Notes: generated by a model from the sequence alone, not told the origin. DNA of 18,020 nucleotides from an uncultured Clostridia bacterium (GCA_934615145.1 CAKTTM010000007.1:1-18020), one strand, 5' to 3'. Shown: positions 6,784-15,326, counted from the stretch's first letter. Made by a program: numbers and translations.

Positions 6784-9289
6784 CTTCAGGCAGATCGTCG
6801 ATCGCCGCCTCAGCGGCGCGCAGTGGACGGGGGCGCAGCGCCAGATGGTGCTGGCCCAGATCAGAGGAGAGGTCAAAGTGAAAAAGAGAATGACATTTGC
6901 CATGGCGCTGCTCATCGCGCTGCTGATGATCAGCCTGGCGGCCGTGGCGGTGACCAGCCTGGTGCAAGGCTATCTCAAAGAAGTCAGCCAGATGAATGTG
7001 GACGGGGCCTTCCTGGATGAGCGCTGGGGACTGCCTGAAAAGCTGCGCTTTGTGCAGGCCATGCAGAAGGCAGGCTTTGAACTGGACGAGGGCCAACTCA
7101 GAACCCTTGGCGACCAGCAGCTGCCCGAATCCCAGCGCGAGGCCGCGGCGGATGCCCTGATCGACCAGCGCTATGGCGACGCCATGCGGGAAGCGACCTT
7201 CAGCTGGATAGAGCCGCCTGAGACTGTCGTGGGCATGCCGCCGGACATGCGCCTGATCTTCCTGGACGCCTACAGGCTGGAATATCCACAGGCTACCCGG
7301 CAGGAAGAGGAGGATGCCCTGGCGCGCTGGCTCAGGCAGCTGTCCGAGCGCTTTCGCCAGCAGTACCCCCTGCCCGAGCCCAAGCCCATTGAGCCCGGCC
7401 AGGTCGACCCAAGCGCTTTGGGCTATCTGACCGAGGTGATGAATATCCCCTATCAGACCGCAAAGCAGGCCACCATTAGTTCCACCTGGCACGAGAAGGA
7501 GCAGGTGTGGCTCAGTGACATCAGCCTGAACAAGGCCATCGCCGACGAGGCTTGGGATGACAGGCATGAGCTGATGGATTATACCAAGGTAGAGGGTGAT
7601 AGCTACCGCTGGGTCGTCATGACCGACAGGATGGGCAAGCATGTGAACGCCCACAGCCTGGAAGAGCTGGAACAGTTAAGAAAGCGTACCCCCGTGATCA
7701 ACATACCGTCTGAGCAGGCAATAGAATTGGCGCGCGCAGCCCTGACCCAGCGCTACGGCGTGCCAGCGCAGCAGATGGCCGACTACTTTGATTCCAGCAT
7801 GGGCTATGTGCTGTCAGCGGGTGATCCCAACCAGCCGCTGATGCTCTATCGCTTTCATCAGCACAAGAACTTCATCGATCACACCTGGCGCTACGCCGCG
7901 ATGGTCAACCTGAACACAGGTGAAGTCACCCGTACCTTCAGCCGCGACAATTGGTGGCAGGAGTTCATGGCGCTGGCCGACGACTATGACCGCATCAGCC
8001 ACGAGGAGTGGCACAGCCTCATGCTGATGCTTGGCCAGGATGAAAAGGGCCTGGACTTCTGGGGCTGGCCCACGGACAGGCAATATCAGTTCAATCAACT
8101 GTTCAAGGAGAAAGTGCAGCGCCGCGCCAAGCTGGCCCAGGACAACTGGCGGCTGGAAAACGCCTGGACAGCCGGCCATCACGGCCTGTCGGGCGAGGGG
8201 GACATAAGCTATGACCAGGCGGTGGATATCGCGCAGGCCGCCTTCCTCAAGATGCTGGACACCACCGCGGACGTTATCAAGGACTGGGCGCCGACGCTGA
8301 GCAGCTTTGATGTCAGCGATCCGCAGCAGCCCGCCTGGCGCATCCTTGTGCGCGCCTACCACAAGGACAAGGCCGGCAAGAATCACTTCCGCTCGCTCTT
8401 TATCAAGGCCGACGCCAAGACGGGCCAGATCCTGGAGCGAACCGACGATGTGGTAGGGAGCATCGACATGGAGGCGGTGCTGGTGCCCATGAAAGCGCTC
8501 ACCCCCGAGGAGGGCATGACCACCGACTGGCAGGCGCTGGTGGACAGGCAGCTGTGCGACCAGGCCACGGCGGACAAGCTGTTTGTCAGGCGCAACCGCG
8601 TCCACGCCGTCAACAACGATCCCACCCGTGCCATCTATTACTATGCCTTCTACCAGCCCGACAATACGCGGAGCAACCATTGGGTCTACATGGTGGGCGT
8701 CAACCTGCACACAGGCGAGGTAACGGACGCATACACCTGGGCCATCCTGCGCGAGCGCCTGCCGCAGACGGCGGCCGCCTACCCCTCAGCCTCCGTGGAT
8801 GAGCGCCATGAGAGCATGATACGCTACTTCATGGATCAGGCAGGCCTGGACTACTGGTACTGGCCACCCGAGCAGCAGCAGTGGTTCAATCAAATCGTCG
8901 AGCCCTACGCCGACCAGGTGCGGGCCGCGGAGCCGGACTACTACGACTGGGTGATGGACGCCACCCGCCGCAGCCACGGCGCGCCGGACGACAAGGCCAT
9001 CTCCCTTGAGAAAGCGCTGCGCATCAGCCGCGAGGCCTTCATCAAGGCAGAGCAGGGCCACGGCCAGATGGAGCTCTACAATGAGATCGCCCGCACCTAC
9101 GATATCACCAACCCCGACAAGCCCCTCTGGCGGGTGATGCAGGCGGCCGACCAGGTGGCCACGCAAAAGGGCAAGACCCTGCGCCGCTTCGCCATGCGCG
9201 CCGATGTGATCGCCGCCTACACAGGCCAGAACATCCATGAGGAAAACATAGGCGACCGGCCGATCAAGAGCCTGGCAAACTGGCTATAA
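6773..9289 (+). CDS. Large single-pass membrane protein with repeated PepSY-like modules, probable anti-sigma/sensor
   Basis: This 838-residue protein starts at ATG 6773 inside the sigma factor gene. Residues 1-40 are a short basic cytosolic segment, 41-64 one membrane helix (MTFAMALLIALLMISLAAVA onward), and the rest, about 770 residues, is predicted outside the cell. That region is repetitive. PepSY-like units begin near 313 (SEQAIELARAAL), 478 (ISYDQAVDIAQAAF) and 742 (AISLEKALRISREAF), and each continues to a WR or YxxxxNxxTGE/TGQ strand. A helical motif GLDFWGWPTDRQYQFNQL (426) recurs as GLDYWYWPPEQQQWFNQI (691). Overlap with the sigma gene and the topology suggest it holds the sigma factor at the membrane and senses an envelope signal. 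A classic zinc-binding anti-sigma motif is absent, and the cytosolic part is short for an anti-sigma domain. I do not recognise the full architecture. Confidence 0.65.
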   Translation: MKHDFRQIVDRRLSGAQWTGAQRQMVLAQIRGEVKVKKRMTFAMALLIALLMISLAAVAVTSLVQGYLKEVSQMNVDGAFLDERWGLPEKLRFVQAMQKAGFELDEGQLRTLGDQQLPESQREAAADALIDQRYGDAMREATFSWIEPPETVVGMPPDMRLIFLDAYRLEYPQATRQEEEDALARWLRQLSERFRQQYPLPEPKPIEPGQVDPSALGYLTEVMNIPYQTAKQATISSTWHEKEQVWLSDISLNKAIADEAWDDRHELMDYTKVEGDSYRWVVMTDRMGKHVNAHSLEELEQLRKRTPVINIPSEQAIELARAALTQRYGVPAQQMADYFDSSMGYVLSAGDPNQPLMLYRFHQHKNFIDHTWRYAAMVNLNTGEVTRTFSRDNWWQEFMALADDYDRISHEEWHSLMLMLGQDEKGLDFWGWPTDRQYQFNQLFKEKVQRRAKLAQDNWRLENAWTAGHHGLSGEGDISYDQAVDIAQAAFLKMLDTTADVIKDWAPTLSSFDVSDPQQPAWRILVRAYHKDKAGKNHFRSLFIKADAKTGQILERTDDVVGSIDMEAVLVPMKALTPEEGMTTDWQALVDRQLCDQATADKLFVRRNRVHAVNNDPTRAIYYYAFYQPDNTRSNHWVYMVGVNLHTGEVTDAYTWAILRERLPQTAAAYPSASVDERHESMIRYFMDQAGLDYWYWPPEQQQWFNQIVEPYADQVRAAEPDYYDWVMDATRRSHGAPDDKAISLEKALRISREAFIKAEQGHGQMELYNEIARTYDITNPDKPLWRVMQAADQVATQKGKTLRRFAMRADVIAAYTGQNIHEENIGDRPIKSLANWL

Positions 9290-9306
9290 CCAAGGCGTGA
9301 TACAGA

Positions 9307-9336
9307 CTGAGGGCGGGGAATCATCCCCGCCCTCAG
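9307..9336. terminator. Bidirectional hairpin between convergent genes
   Basis: CTGAGGGCGGGGA (9307-9319), loop ATCA, then the exact complement TCCCCGCCCTCAG (9324-9336) make a perfect 13-bp stem. It lies 18 bp after the plus-strand stop and 22 bp after the stop of the convergent minus-strand gene. Neither side has a strong T run, but location and stability fit a shared terminator. Confidence 0.75.
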
Positions 9337-9358
9337 CGTATTTGGATATGATGTGGTA

Positions 9359-9640
9359 TTACTTGCCCGCCAGCACATCCTGATAGGCCGCGTCGCCTTC
9401 CATCACGCGCTTGGCGTAGGGGCACAGCGGCAGCACCTTGACGCCGGCGTCCCGCGCGGCCTTGGCCACGGTGTCCACCAAATGGCGGCCCACCTGCAGG
9501 CCGCCGGCGCTGTCGTCTACAAAGGTGTGGTCCAGTATCCAAACCGAGGCCGAGGGCGATATCGTGGCCTCACCGATCAGCGCGCCCTCGCGGTAGGCGG
9601 CGGCGCGTTTGTTGTCCATTTCAAAGCGATAATCAATCAT
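9359..9640 (-). CDS. GNAT-related small N-acetyltransferase (YjdJ/PF14542 type)
   Basis: This 93-residue protein begins MIDYRFEMDNKRAAAYREGA and contains HTFVDDSAGGLQVGRHLVDT, then DAGVKVLPLCPYAKRVME. This is the compact half-GNAT fold of the PF14542 family, where the glycine-rich acetyl-CoA loop is usually GxGxG; here it reads GGLQVGRHLV. The PLCPYAK segment is the family signature. Members are presumed acetyl-CoA-dependent N-acyltransferases, substrate unknown, cytosolic. ATG 9640 follows AAAGGGG about 10 nt upstream; the upstream extension to 9694 has no such site. It is convergent with the sigma operon and divergent from the pullulanase gene. Confidence 0.85.
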   Translation of the reverse strand: MIDYRFEMDNKRAAAYREGALIGEATISPSASVWILDHTFVDDSAGGLQVGRHLVDTVAKAARDAGVKVLPLCPYAKRVMEGDAAYQDVLAGK

Positions 9641-9728
9641 GTCAGTTAACCCCTTTCTATCCCGATGAATATACCACATCAGCTGGGCATTCAAGCAGTC
9701 GATCGCCCCGCCTTAGCGCATCGTCGGG

Positions 9729-9734
9729 TATAAT
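9729..9734 (+). promoter_or_regulatory. -10 box of the pullulanase promoter
   Basis: A perfect TATAAT stands 38 bp before the pullulanase ATG, in a GC-rich gap and correctly placed for a short leader. No good -35 hexamer is found 16 to 18 bp upstream (the DNA there is CG-rich), so the promoter may need an activator. Confidence 0.45.
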
Positions 9735-9772
9735 CCAGACAGCACACACCCCCAGGACAAAGGAGGCCCATC

Positions 9773-12640
9773 ATGAGAACCCCTCGCGCATACAAAGCCC
9801 TCAGCCTGCTGCTCAGCCTGGCGCTGCTGCTGGGCCTGAGCCCCATCCTCGCGGCCCAAACGCCGACGCTGCGCCTGCACTATCAGAACGCTGAAAACGA
9901 CTATGAAGACCTGGGCCTCTGGCTCTGGGGCGATGTGGCCACGCCCTCTGAGCAGACCGGCGCCTGGCCGGGCGGACGGACGGTCTTCCCGCCGGAAAAC
10001 ATATCTGAGTCCGGCGCCTATGTAGATGTGCCGCTGGCGGAGGCCGCCCGGCAGATCGGCCTGCTGGTCATCGACAGCGCGGGCAACAAGCACACGCCCG
10101 AGGATGTGCTGGTGGCGCTGCCCTCGCCTGACATCACCGATATTTGGGTCAATGACCAGCTGGAGATCCGCTATGAGGATCCCCAGGCCATTCCCGAGGG
10201 GCATATCAGGCTGCGCTGGTGGCAGCCGGAGGGCGCCTACGAGGACATGGGCGTCTGGCTCTGGGGCGATGTGGTCACAGCCTCTGAAAAGGCTGGCGCC
10301 TGGCCCACAGGCGCCACGCCGCTGACGGCGCAGCCGGGCCCGTTGGGTGCCTATGTGGATGTGCCGCTGCTGCCGGAGGCAAAGACACTGGGCTTCCTGA
10401 TCGTCAACCGCGAGACCGGCGAGCAGACCAGCGACTACAGCTTTGACCTGAGGGGCGGCGCGCGGGTAATCTACCTGCGCCAGGGCGATGAGCGCCCACG
10501 GCAGAGCCCCTTTGAGAGCGCCCAGCAGCCCGAGGCCGCAAGGCCTGCCTGGCAGGACATCGACGCGGAGTACGCCACCGAGGCCTGGCTGGGCGCAAGG
10601 CTGCTCAAAAACGGCGCCGCCGTGCTGCGCCTCTGGGCGCCCACCGCCGACAATGTGGAGCTGCTGCTCTACGACAAGGCCGATCAGCACAAGCTGGTGG
10701 CCGATGCCCTGCCCATGGCCAAGGGGGAGCGCGGCGTCTGGCAGACCACGCTGACAAAGGCGGCCACCGGCATCGAGGATCTCAGGGGCTATTTCTACCA
10801 CTTCCGCGTGACGCGCGGGGGTGAGAGCCGCCTGGTGCTGGATCCCTATGCCAAGTCCATGGCGGCCTGGGACAGCGGCGCGGGCGAGCCGGTGGGCAAG
10901 GCGGCGCTGATCGATCCGGAGGGCATCGGCCCTGCGCTTGATTTCGCCGACATCCCCGGCTTCACCGACCGGGAGGACGCCATCATCTACGAGGCCCATG
11001 TGCGCGACTTCAGCTCCGACCCCAGCATCGCGGATGAACTGACCGCCCCCTACGGCGGCTTCCTGGCCTTTGGCCAGCGCCTGGATTACCTCAAAGACCT
11101 GGGCGTCACCCACATCCAGCTGCTGCCGGTGCTCAGCTACTACCATGTCAACGAGATGGACCGCGAGCGCCAGCTGGACTGGGCCAGCGAAAACCAAAAC
11201 TACAACTGGGGCTACGACCCGCAAAGCTGGTTCGCGCTCAGCGGCATGTACGCCTCAGACCCCCATGACCCTGAAAACCGTGTGCGGGAGTTCAAGGAGC
11301 TGGTGAGGATGAGCCACGACAGGGGCATGGGCGTGATACTGGATGTGGTGTACAACCACACGGCCAAGGTGGAATTGTTGGAGGACATCGAGCCCCATTA
11401 CTACTACTTTACGGACGCGCAGGGCAGGCCCAAGGGCAGCTTTGGCGGCGGCCAGGTGGGCAGCACCCACCTGATGACCCGCCGGCTGATACAGGATTCG
11501 CTGCGCTACCTGGTGGAAACCTATAAGGTGGACGGCTTCCGCTTCGACATGATGGGCAGCCTGGATGCCGAGACCATCGCCCAGGCCTACGCGCAGATCA
11601 GCGCCATCGACCCCAAGACCCTGTGGATAGGCGAGGGCTGGCGCACCTTCAATGGCGACAGCGGCGTGGTGGGCGTGACGCCCGCCGATCAGGACTGGAT
11701 GGATGAAACCGACGGCGTGGCCGTCTTCTCCGACGAGGTGCGCAACGAGCTCAAGAGCGGCTTTGGCATCGAGGGTCAGCCCCGCTTTGTCACTGCAGGC
11801 CAGCGCCCGGTGCAGCGCATCTATGAGAATGTGCAGGCACGGCCTAATAATGTCAGCGAGGACGACCCTGGCGACATCGTACAGTACATCGCGGCGCATG
11901 ACAACCTGACGCTGCACGATGTGATCGCGCTGTCGATCAAGAAGGACCCCAGCCTCCACCAGGAGGAGATACTGCGCCGCCAGCGGCTGGCCAACGCCCT
12001 GCTGCTGACCCATCAAGGCATCATCTTCCTGCACAGCGGGCAGGAGTACGGCCGCACAAAGCAGTTCAGGGCGCCCGGCTTTGAGGGCCAGGTGGACAAT
12101 CCGCCCGCCAAATCCACCTACATGACGGATGAGGCGCGCCAGCCCTTCCAATACCCCTACTTCATTCATGACAGCTACGACAGCTCAGACGCCGTCAACA
12201 TGTTTGACTGGCAAAAGGCGCTGCACAGCCCCGCGCATCAGCAGACCCTGCGCTACACCCAGGGACTCATCGCGCTGCGCCGCTCGACGGATGCCTTCAG
12301 CTACGCCACGGCAGAGGAGATCGACCGGCAGCTGCAACTGGTCATCAGCCCCTCCATACAGGACAGCGACCTGATGATCGCCTACACCACCCGCAGCGCG
12401 CAGACCGGGGAGAGCTACCTGGTGGCCATCAACGCCGACGGCCAGGAGCGCGGCTTGGACTTGAGCGACCAGGGCCTGCATCCGGATAAGATCCGCCTGC
12501 TGGTGGATGCAGTGCACGCCGGCACCACCGCCATCCTGGAGCCCGCGGGGGTCGACTTCCTGCTGGACGAGGCCGGGCTGCTCAAAGCGCTGCTGATCGA
12601 GCCGCTGACCGCCGTGGTGCTGAAGATCAGCGCCGAATGA
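9773..12640 (+). CDS. pulA: Secreted type I pullulanase with two CBM41 domains
   Basis: This 955-residue GH13 enzyme hydrolyses alpha-1,6 branch bonds in pullulan, glycogen and starch-derived dextrins. A signal peptide covers about 1-28 (LLLSLALLLGLSPILAA). Two CBM41 starch-binding domains follow, at about 31-135 and 144-240, then a CBM48-like domain around 270-370 (VLRLWAPTADNVELLLYD). The catalytic barrel has the pullulanase signature YNWGYDP (477-483), region I DVVYNHT (524-530), region II GFRFDMMG with nucleophile D592, region III WIGEGW with acid/base E621, and region IV AAHDN with D710. A C-terminal beta domain ends the protein. There is no sortase or S-layer anchor, so it is released or held by other means. 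AAAGGAGG (9759-9766) fixes the ATG. It is the first gene of a pair with the VOC protein. Confidence 0.95.
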   Translation: MRTPRAYKALSLLLSLALLLGLSPILAAQTPTLRLHYQNAENDYEDLGLWLWGDVATPSEQTGAWPGGRTVFPPENISESGAYVDVPLAEAARQIGLLVIDSAGNKHTPEDVLVALPSPDITDIWVNDQLEIRYEDPQAIPEGHIRLRWWQPEGAYEDMGVWLWGDVVTASEKAGAWPTGATPLTAQPGPLGAYVDVPLLPEAKTLGFLIVNRETGEQTSDYSFDLRGGARVIYLRQGDERPRQSPFESAQQPEAARPAWQDIDAEYATEAWLGARLLKNGAAVLRLWAPTADNVELLLYDKADQHKLVADALPMAKGERGVWQTTLTKAATGIEDLRGYFYHFRVTRGGESRLVLDPYAKSMAAWDSGAGEPVGKAALIDPEGIGPALDFADIPGFTDREDAIIYEAHVRDFSSDPSIADELTAPYGGFLAFGQRLDYLKDLGVTHIQLLPVLSYYHVNEMDRERQLDWASENQNYNWGYDPQSWFALSGMYASDPHDPENRVREFKELVRMSHDRGMGVILDVVYNHTAKVELLEDIEPHYYYFTDAQGRPKGSFGGGQVGSTHLMTRRLIQDSLRYLVETYKVDGFRFDMMGSLDAETIAQAYAQISAIDPKTLWIGEGWRTFNGDSGVVGVTPADQDWMDETDGVAVFSDEVRNELKSGFGIEGQPRFVTAGQRPVQRIYENVQARPNNVSEDDPGDIVQYIAAHDNLTLHDVIALSIKKDPSLHQEEILRRQRLANALLLTHQGIIFLHSGQEYGRTKQFRAPGFEGQVDNPPAKSTYMTDEARQPFQYPYFIHDSYDSSDAVNMFDWQKALHSPAHQQTLRYTQGLIALRRSTDAFSYATAEEIDRQLQLVISPSIQDSDLMIAYTTRSAQTGESYLVAINADGQERGLDLSDQGLHPDKIRLLVDAVHAGTTAILEPAGVDFLLDEAGLLKALLIEPLTAVVLKISAE
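9902..10305 (+). repeat. Direct repeat encoding the duplicated CBM41 core
   Basis: A 68-bp block at 9902-9969 recurs at 10238-10305, exactly 336 bp (112 codons) downstream. It encodes YEDLGLWLWGDVATPSEQTG and YEDMGVWLWGDVVTASEKAG, each followed by AWP. The close DNA match, including CTCTGGGGCGATGTGG, indicates an in-frame duplication of a whole CBM41 domain within the pullulanase gene. Listed bounds span both copies. Confidence 0.7.
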
Positions 12641-12661
12641 ACGAATCAAGGAGGAGTTAAC

Positions 12662-13030
12662 ATGGAACGCCCAGCCATACGCTTTGGCGCGGTCACCATC
12701 GACTGTGCGCCCGAACAAGTGCCCGCCATGGTGGCCTTCTACCGCCAGCTGCTGGATCTGCAGGTGGAGGGTGAGGATGGCCCCTACCCCTATCTGTCGC
12801 GCGAGGGCTTTGCCATCACGCTGCAGCCCGAGGAGGGCTACCAGCCGCCCACCTGGCCCAGCCTGGAGCGCGGCCAGCAGCTGCACATCGACCTGATGGT
12901 CGACGACCTGCCCGCCGCTGTCGCCTATGCCAAGTCCATCGGCGCCAGCGAATCCTCTGTTCAATACAGCCAGCGCTGGCACATACTGCTTGACCCCGCC
13001 GGGCATCCCTTCTGCCTCTGTGCCTTTTAG
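12662..13030 (+). CDS. VOC (glyoxalase/bleomycin-resistance fold) family protein
   Basis: This 122-residue single-domain protein has the paired beta-alpha-beta-beta-beta layout of the vicinal oxygen chelate superfamily. The first half is FGAVTIDCAPEQVPAMVAFY with YRQLLDLQV. The second is QLHIDLMVDDLPAAVAYAKS, ending in WHILLDPAGHPFCLCAF. It fits the Glyoxalase_6-like group. The terminal position usually filled by a metal-binding glutamate is FCLC, so a metal-dependent reaction is not assured, and the substrate is unknown. It starts 21 nt after the pullulanase stop with AAGGAGGAG upstream, so it is probably co-transcribed; a link to starch breakdown is not evident. A terminator follows. Confidence 0.85.
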   Translation: MERPAIRFGAVTIDCAPEQVPAMVAFYRQLLDLQVEGEDGPYPYLSREGFAITLQPEEGYQPPTWPSLERGQQLHIDLMVDDLPAAVAYAKSIGASESSVQYSQRWHILLDPAGHPFCLCAF

Positions 13031-13061
13031 GCGGATCGGGAACATCATAATCAAAAGTCAC

Positions 13062-13100
13062 AGCGCCCGAGGGCTTGAACGGCCCCGGGCGCTTCTCTTT
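13062..13100 (+). terminator. Rho-independent terminator after the pullulanase-VOC operon
   Basis: AGCGCCCGAGGGC, loop TTGAACG, then GCCCCGGGCGCT form a stem of 12 pairs with one bulged A, followed by TCTCTTT. It starts about 30 bp after the VOC stop and about 90 bp before the MFS start. Confidence 0.8.
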
Positions 13101-13153
13101 GCCATGACTTTATGCTATGCTTGGCCGCAGCACCCTGAAAGGAATATACAAGC

Positions 13154-14308
13154 ATGAGCCATCAGCGACGGCAGAACCTGCTCTTTACCCTGTTTACCAC
13201 GGCGCTTGGGATGATGATCAATATCTTCCACACGGTGGCCGACCGCATGGCGCTGTCGCTGGGGCGGCAGGCGGCGGACGCCGGCATGCTGATCTCCATC
13301 TACGCGCTGGGGTCGCTGACCAGCGTGGTGCTGTCCTCCTCGCTGGCCGACCACGTGGGCAAGCGGCGGGTGATCGCGACGGCCACGGTGGTCATGACGG
13401 CGGGCTTTACCTTGCTCTATCTCTCGCACCGCTTCTGGCCGCTGGCGCTGGGGCTCTTCCTCTTTGGCGTGGGCTTTGGCCCGGCCGAGGGCATGAGCAG
13501 CGCGGTGCTCAGCGATGAGAACCCGCTGACCTCCGCCAAATGGGTCAACCTGGCGCATGCCGGCTTTGGCCTGGGGGCCATCCTGGGCCCGATGCTGGCG
13601 GTGGCCTCGCTGTCGCTCAGCGGCAGCCATCACCAGATCTTCCTGCTGTGCGCGGCGGTGGCCCTTGTCTTTCTGGCGCTGATCATGCCCGGCGCCCTCA
13701 AAAAGCCCGTCCTGAGCCCCGACCTGAGCGCGCAGGGCTCGCCGCTGCAGATGTTCAGCGTGCTGAAGAGCCGCCGCTTTGTCTATTTATCGCTGATGAT
13801 GTTCCTCTACCTGGGCTATGAGTCGGTGGCCTCGGCCTACAGCAAGCAGCTCTTCCTGCAGCAGGGCCATAGCGAGGCGCTGGCGGCGGGCATGATTTCA
13901 CTGTTCTGGGGCAGCATGATCGTGGGGCGCTTGCTGGGCGCGGCCTTCCAGGGCCGGGAGTTGCTCAGCATCCGGGGCTTTGGCGCCATCGCCTTTGCGG
14001 GCATATTGTTATTGAACTTCGCGCCCTCGCTGCCGCTGCGCATCCTGGCGGTGGCCATGTATGGCTTTGGCTGCGGACCCACCTGGCCCATGCTGGTGGT
14101 ACTGGCCACCCGCATGTACCCCGGCCGCAGCGGCGCTGCCATGGGCATGATGATGATCAGCACCATGGCGGGGCTGACGGTCTTCCCCTTCCTGATCGGC
14201 ACCCTGCCTAACAACCTGACCGTCACCTTCCTCAGCGCCGCGGGCCTGGTGGCGCTGCTGGTGCTGCTGTCCGTGATGGCGGGCAGGGAAACGGAGACAG
14301 CCGCATAG
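13154..14308 (+). CDS. Major facilitator superfamily transporter
   Basis: This 384-residue polytopic membrane protein has about 12 hydrophobic segments in two halves joined by a polar loop around ALKKPVLSPDLSAQGSPLQM. The conserved cytoplasmic motif A between helices 2 and 3 is SLADHVGKRRVI (63-74). Glycine-rich helices such as FGVGFGPAEGMSS and YGFGCGPTWPML resemble the sugar/drug proton-coupled exporters of the MFS. The substrate cannot be read from sequence. The ATG follows AAAGGA about 8 nt upstream. Terminators on both sides make it a single-gene unit. Its place just before the long-chain amino-lipid genes is suggestive, but the intervening terminator argues against co-expression. Confidence 0.88.
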   Translation: MSHQRRQNLLFTLFTTALGMMINIFHTVADRMALSLGRQAADAGMLISIYALGSLTSVVLSSSLADHVGKRRVIATATVVMTAGFTLLYLSHRFWPLALGLFLFGVGFGPAEGMSSAVLSDENPLTSAKWVNLAHAGFGLGAILGPMLAVASLSLSGSHHQIFLLCAAVALVFLALIMPGALKKPVLSPDLSAQGSPLQMFSVLKSRRFVYLSLMMFLYLGYESVASAYSKQLFLQQGHSEALAAGMISLFWGSMIVGRLLGAAFQGRELLSIRGFGAIAFAGILLLNFAPSLPLRILAVAMYGFGCGPTWPMLVVLATRMYPGRSGAAMGMMMISTMAGLTVFPFLIGTLPNNLTVTFLSAAGLVALLVLLSVMAGRETETAA

Positions 14309-14345
14309 GCTCCCCACAGATGATTTGATTGCCAGTCCCACCCAG

Positions 14346-14376
14346 ACCCGCCCATTCGGCGGGTTCTCCTTTCCCT
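14346..14376 (+). terminator. Rho-independent terminator of the MFS gene
   Basis: ACCCGCC, loop CATTC, then GGCGGGT form a perfect 7-bp stem followed by TCTCCTTTCCCTT. It lies 38 bp after the MFS stop and ends transcription before the promoter of the next operon. Confidence 0.75.
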
Positions 14377-14415
14377 TAGCTTTCACAATTACTTAGCCTA
14401 TCAAATTAAATATGG

Positions 14416-14444
14416 TTGCCAAAATGCACAAAATCGGCTAATAT
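14416..14444 (+). promoter_or_regulatory. Sigma-A promoter of the SDR/fusion-synthase operon
   Basis: TTGCCA (14416-14421), a spacer of exactly 17 bp and TAATAT (14439-14444) match the housekeeping consensus at most positions. They lie in a distinctly AT-rich patch (14385-14450), and the predicted start is about 20 nt before the start codon. No clear operator palindrome is seen. Confidence 0.65.
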
Positions 14445-14471
14445 GTCGAATGTCCAGGGGGAGGTGTGGGG

Positions 14472-15326
14472 ATGGCGGTGGTTTGGGTCAGCGGCGCTTC
14501 CAGCGGCCTGGGGCTGCATACGGCGCAGGCGCTGCAGCAGGCCGGCTGGCAGGTGGTGGGCGGTGCCCGCAGCTTTGCAGGCGATGGGTCCCCCGGCTTC
14601 ACCAGGCTGCCGCTTGATGTATCAGACCCTGCCAGCATCGCTGCCTTCTGTGACGAGGCCACTCAGCGCTTTGGCCCGCCGGAGGCACTGGTCAACGCCG
14701 CTGGCATCATCACCCTGGGGGCCTGTGAGGATCTAAGCGAGCAGGAGCTGGCCCGCGTGATGGATGTCAACTTTCTGGGGATGACGCGCATGGTGAAGGC
14801 GGCCCTGCCGCTGATGCGCGCGCAGGGCCGGGGCAAGATCGTCAACTTCTCCAGCATCAACGGCCTGCTGGCCACGCCCTTTCAGGGCGCCTATACCGCC
14901 AGCAAGCACGCCATCGAGGGCTATAGCCAGGCCCTGCGCATGGAAGTGGCGCCCTGGCAGATCCAGGTGATGGTGGTGCAGCCGGGCGATCACAGCGGCG
15001 GGCAGGACAAGTATCGCGCCCGCGCCGCCAGGCCCTGCGGTGCCTATGAGGCCGCCTGCCATCGCGCCACCGGCATCATCGCCCGCGATGAGCAGGGAGG
15101 CTCGGACCCAGCGGCCCTGGGCCGCAAGGTGGCAAAGGCCATGGGGAAATCGCGCCTGCCCCAGTACCTGCGGGTGGCCAAGCTCAGCCAGCACGCGGCT
15201 GTCTGGCTGCATGACCTGCTGCCCAGCCGGCTGTTCACCCGCTTTCTGTCCAGTTATTATCAAGTCGCCCATCATCAAGTGTCCGTCGGGCAAGATGCCG
15301 CGGCAAAGGAGGACCTGAAACCTTGA
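14472..15326 (+). CDS. Short-chain dehydrogenase/reductase, likely beta-keto reductase of the fused synthase
   Basis: This 284-residue classical SDR begins with the Rossmann strand VVWVSGASSGLGLHT (TGxxxGxG type, residues 8-14), then NAAG (75-78). The catalytic set is N100, S128 (NFSSING), Y141 and K145 (YTASK). It uses NAD(P)H to reduce a carbonyl; residues GARS after strand 2 favour NADPH. The C-terminus has a hydrophobic helix, AAVWLHDLLPSRLFTRFLSSYYQ, suited to membrane association. ATG 14472 follows GGGGGAGG; GTG 14466 lies too close to it. The stop overlaps the start of the next gene in TTGA, so the two are translationally coupled. Downstream of an oxoamine synthase reaction, the obvious job is to reduce the 3-keto group, as 3-ketosphinganine reductase does. 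This role is inferred from context. Confidence 0.85.
   Translation: MAVVWVSGASSGLGLHTAQALQQAGWQVVGGARSFAGDGSPGFTRLPLDVSDPASIAAFCDEATQRFGPPEALVNAAGIITLGACEDLSEQELARVMDVNFLGMTRMVKAALPLMRAQGRGKIVNFSSINGLLATPFQGAYTASKHAIEGYSQALRMEVAPWQIQVMVVQPGDHSGGQDKYRARAARPCGAYEAACHRATGIIARDEQGGSDPAALGRKVAKAMGKSRLPQYLRVAKLSQHAAVWLHDLLPSRLFTRFLSSYYQVAHHQVSVGQDAAAKEDLKP

Noticed and set aside
6722..8710. Minus-strand frames of about 300 codons under the sigma factor and membrane protein genes
   Set aside because: Shadows caused by high GC codon use; composition is His/Gly/Leu-rich without domain features, and the plus-strand genes have clear starts.
9713..11224. Long 503-codon minus-strand frame
   Set aside because: Antisense of the pullulanase gene, whose domains and catalytic motifs are unambiguous; no ribosome binding site and no recognisable domain.
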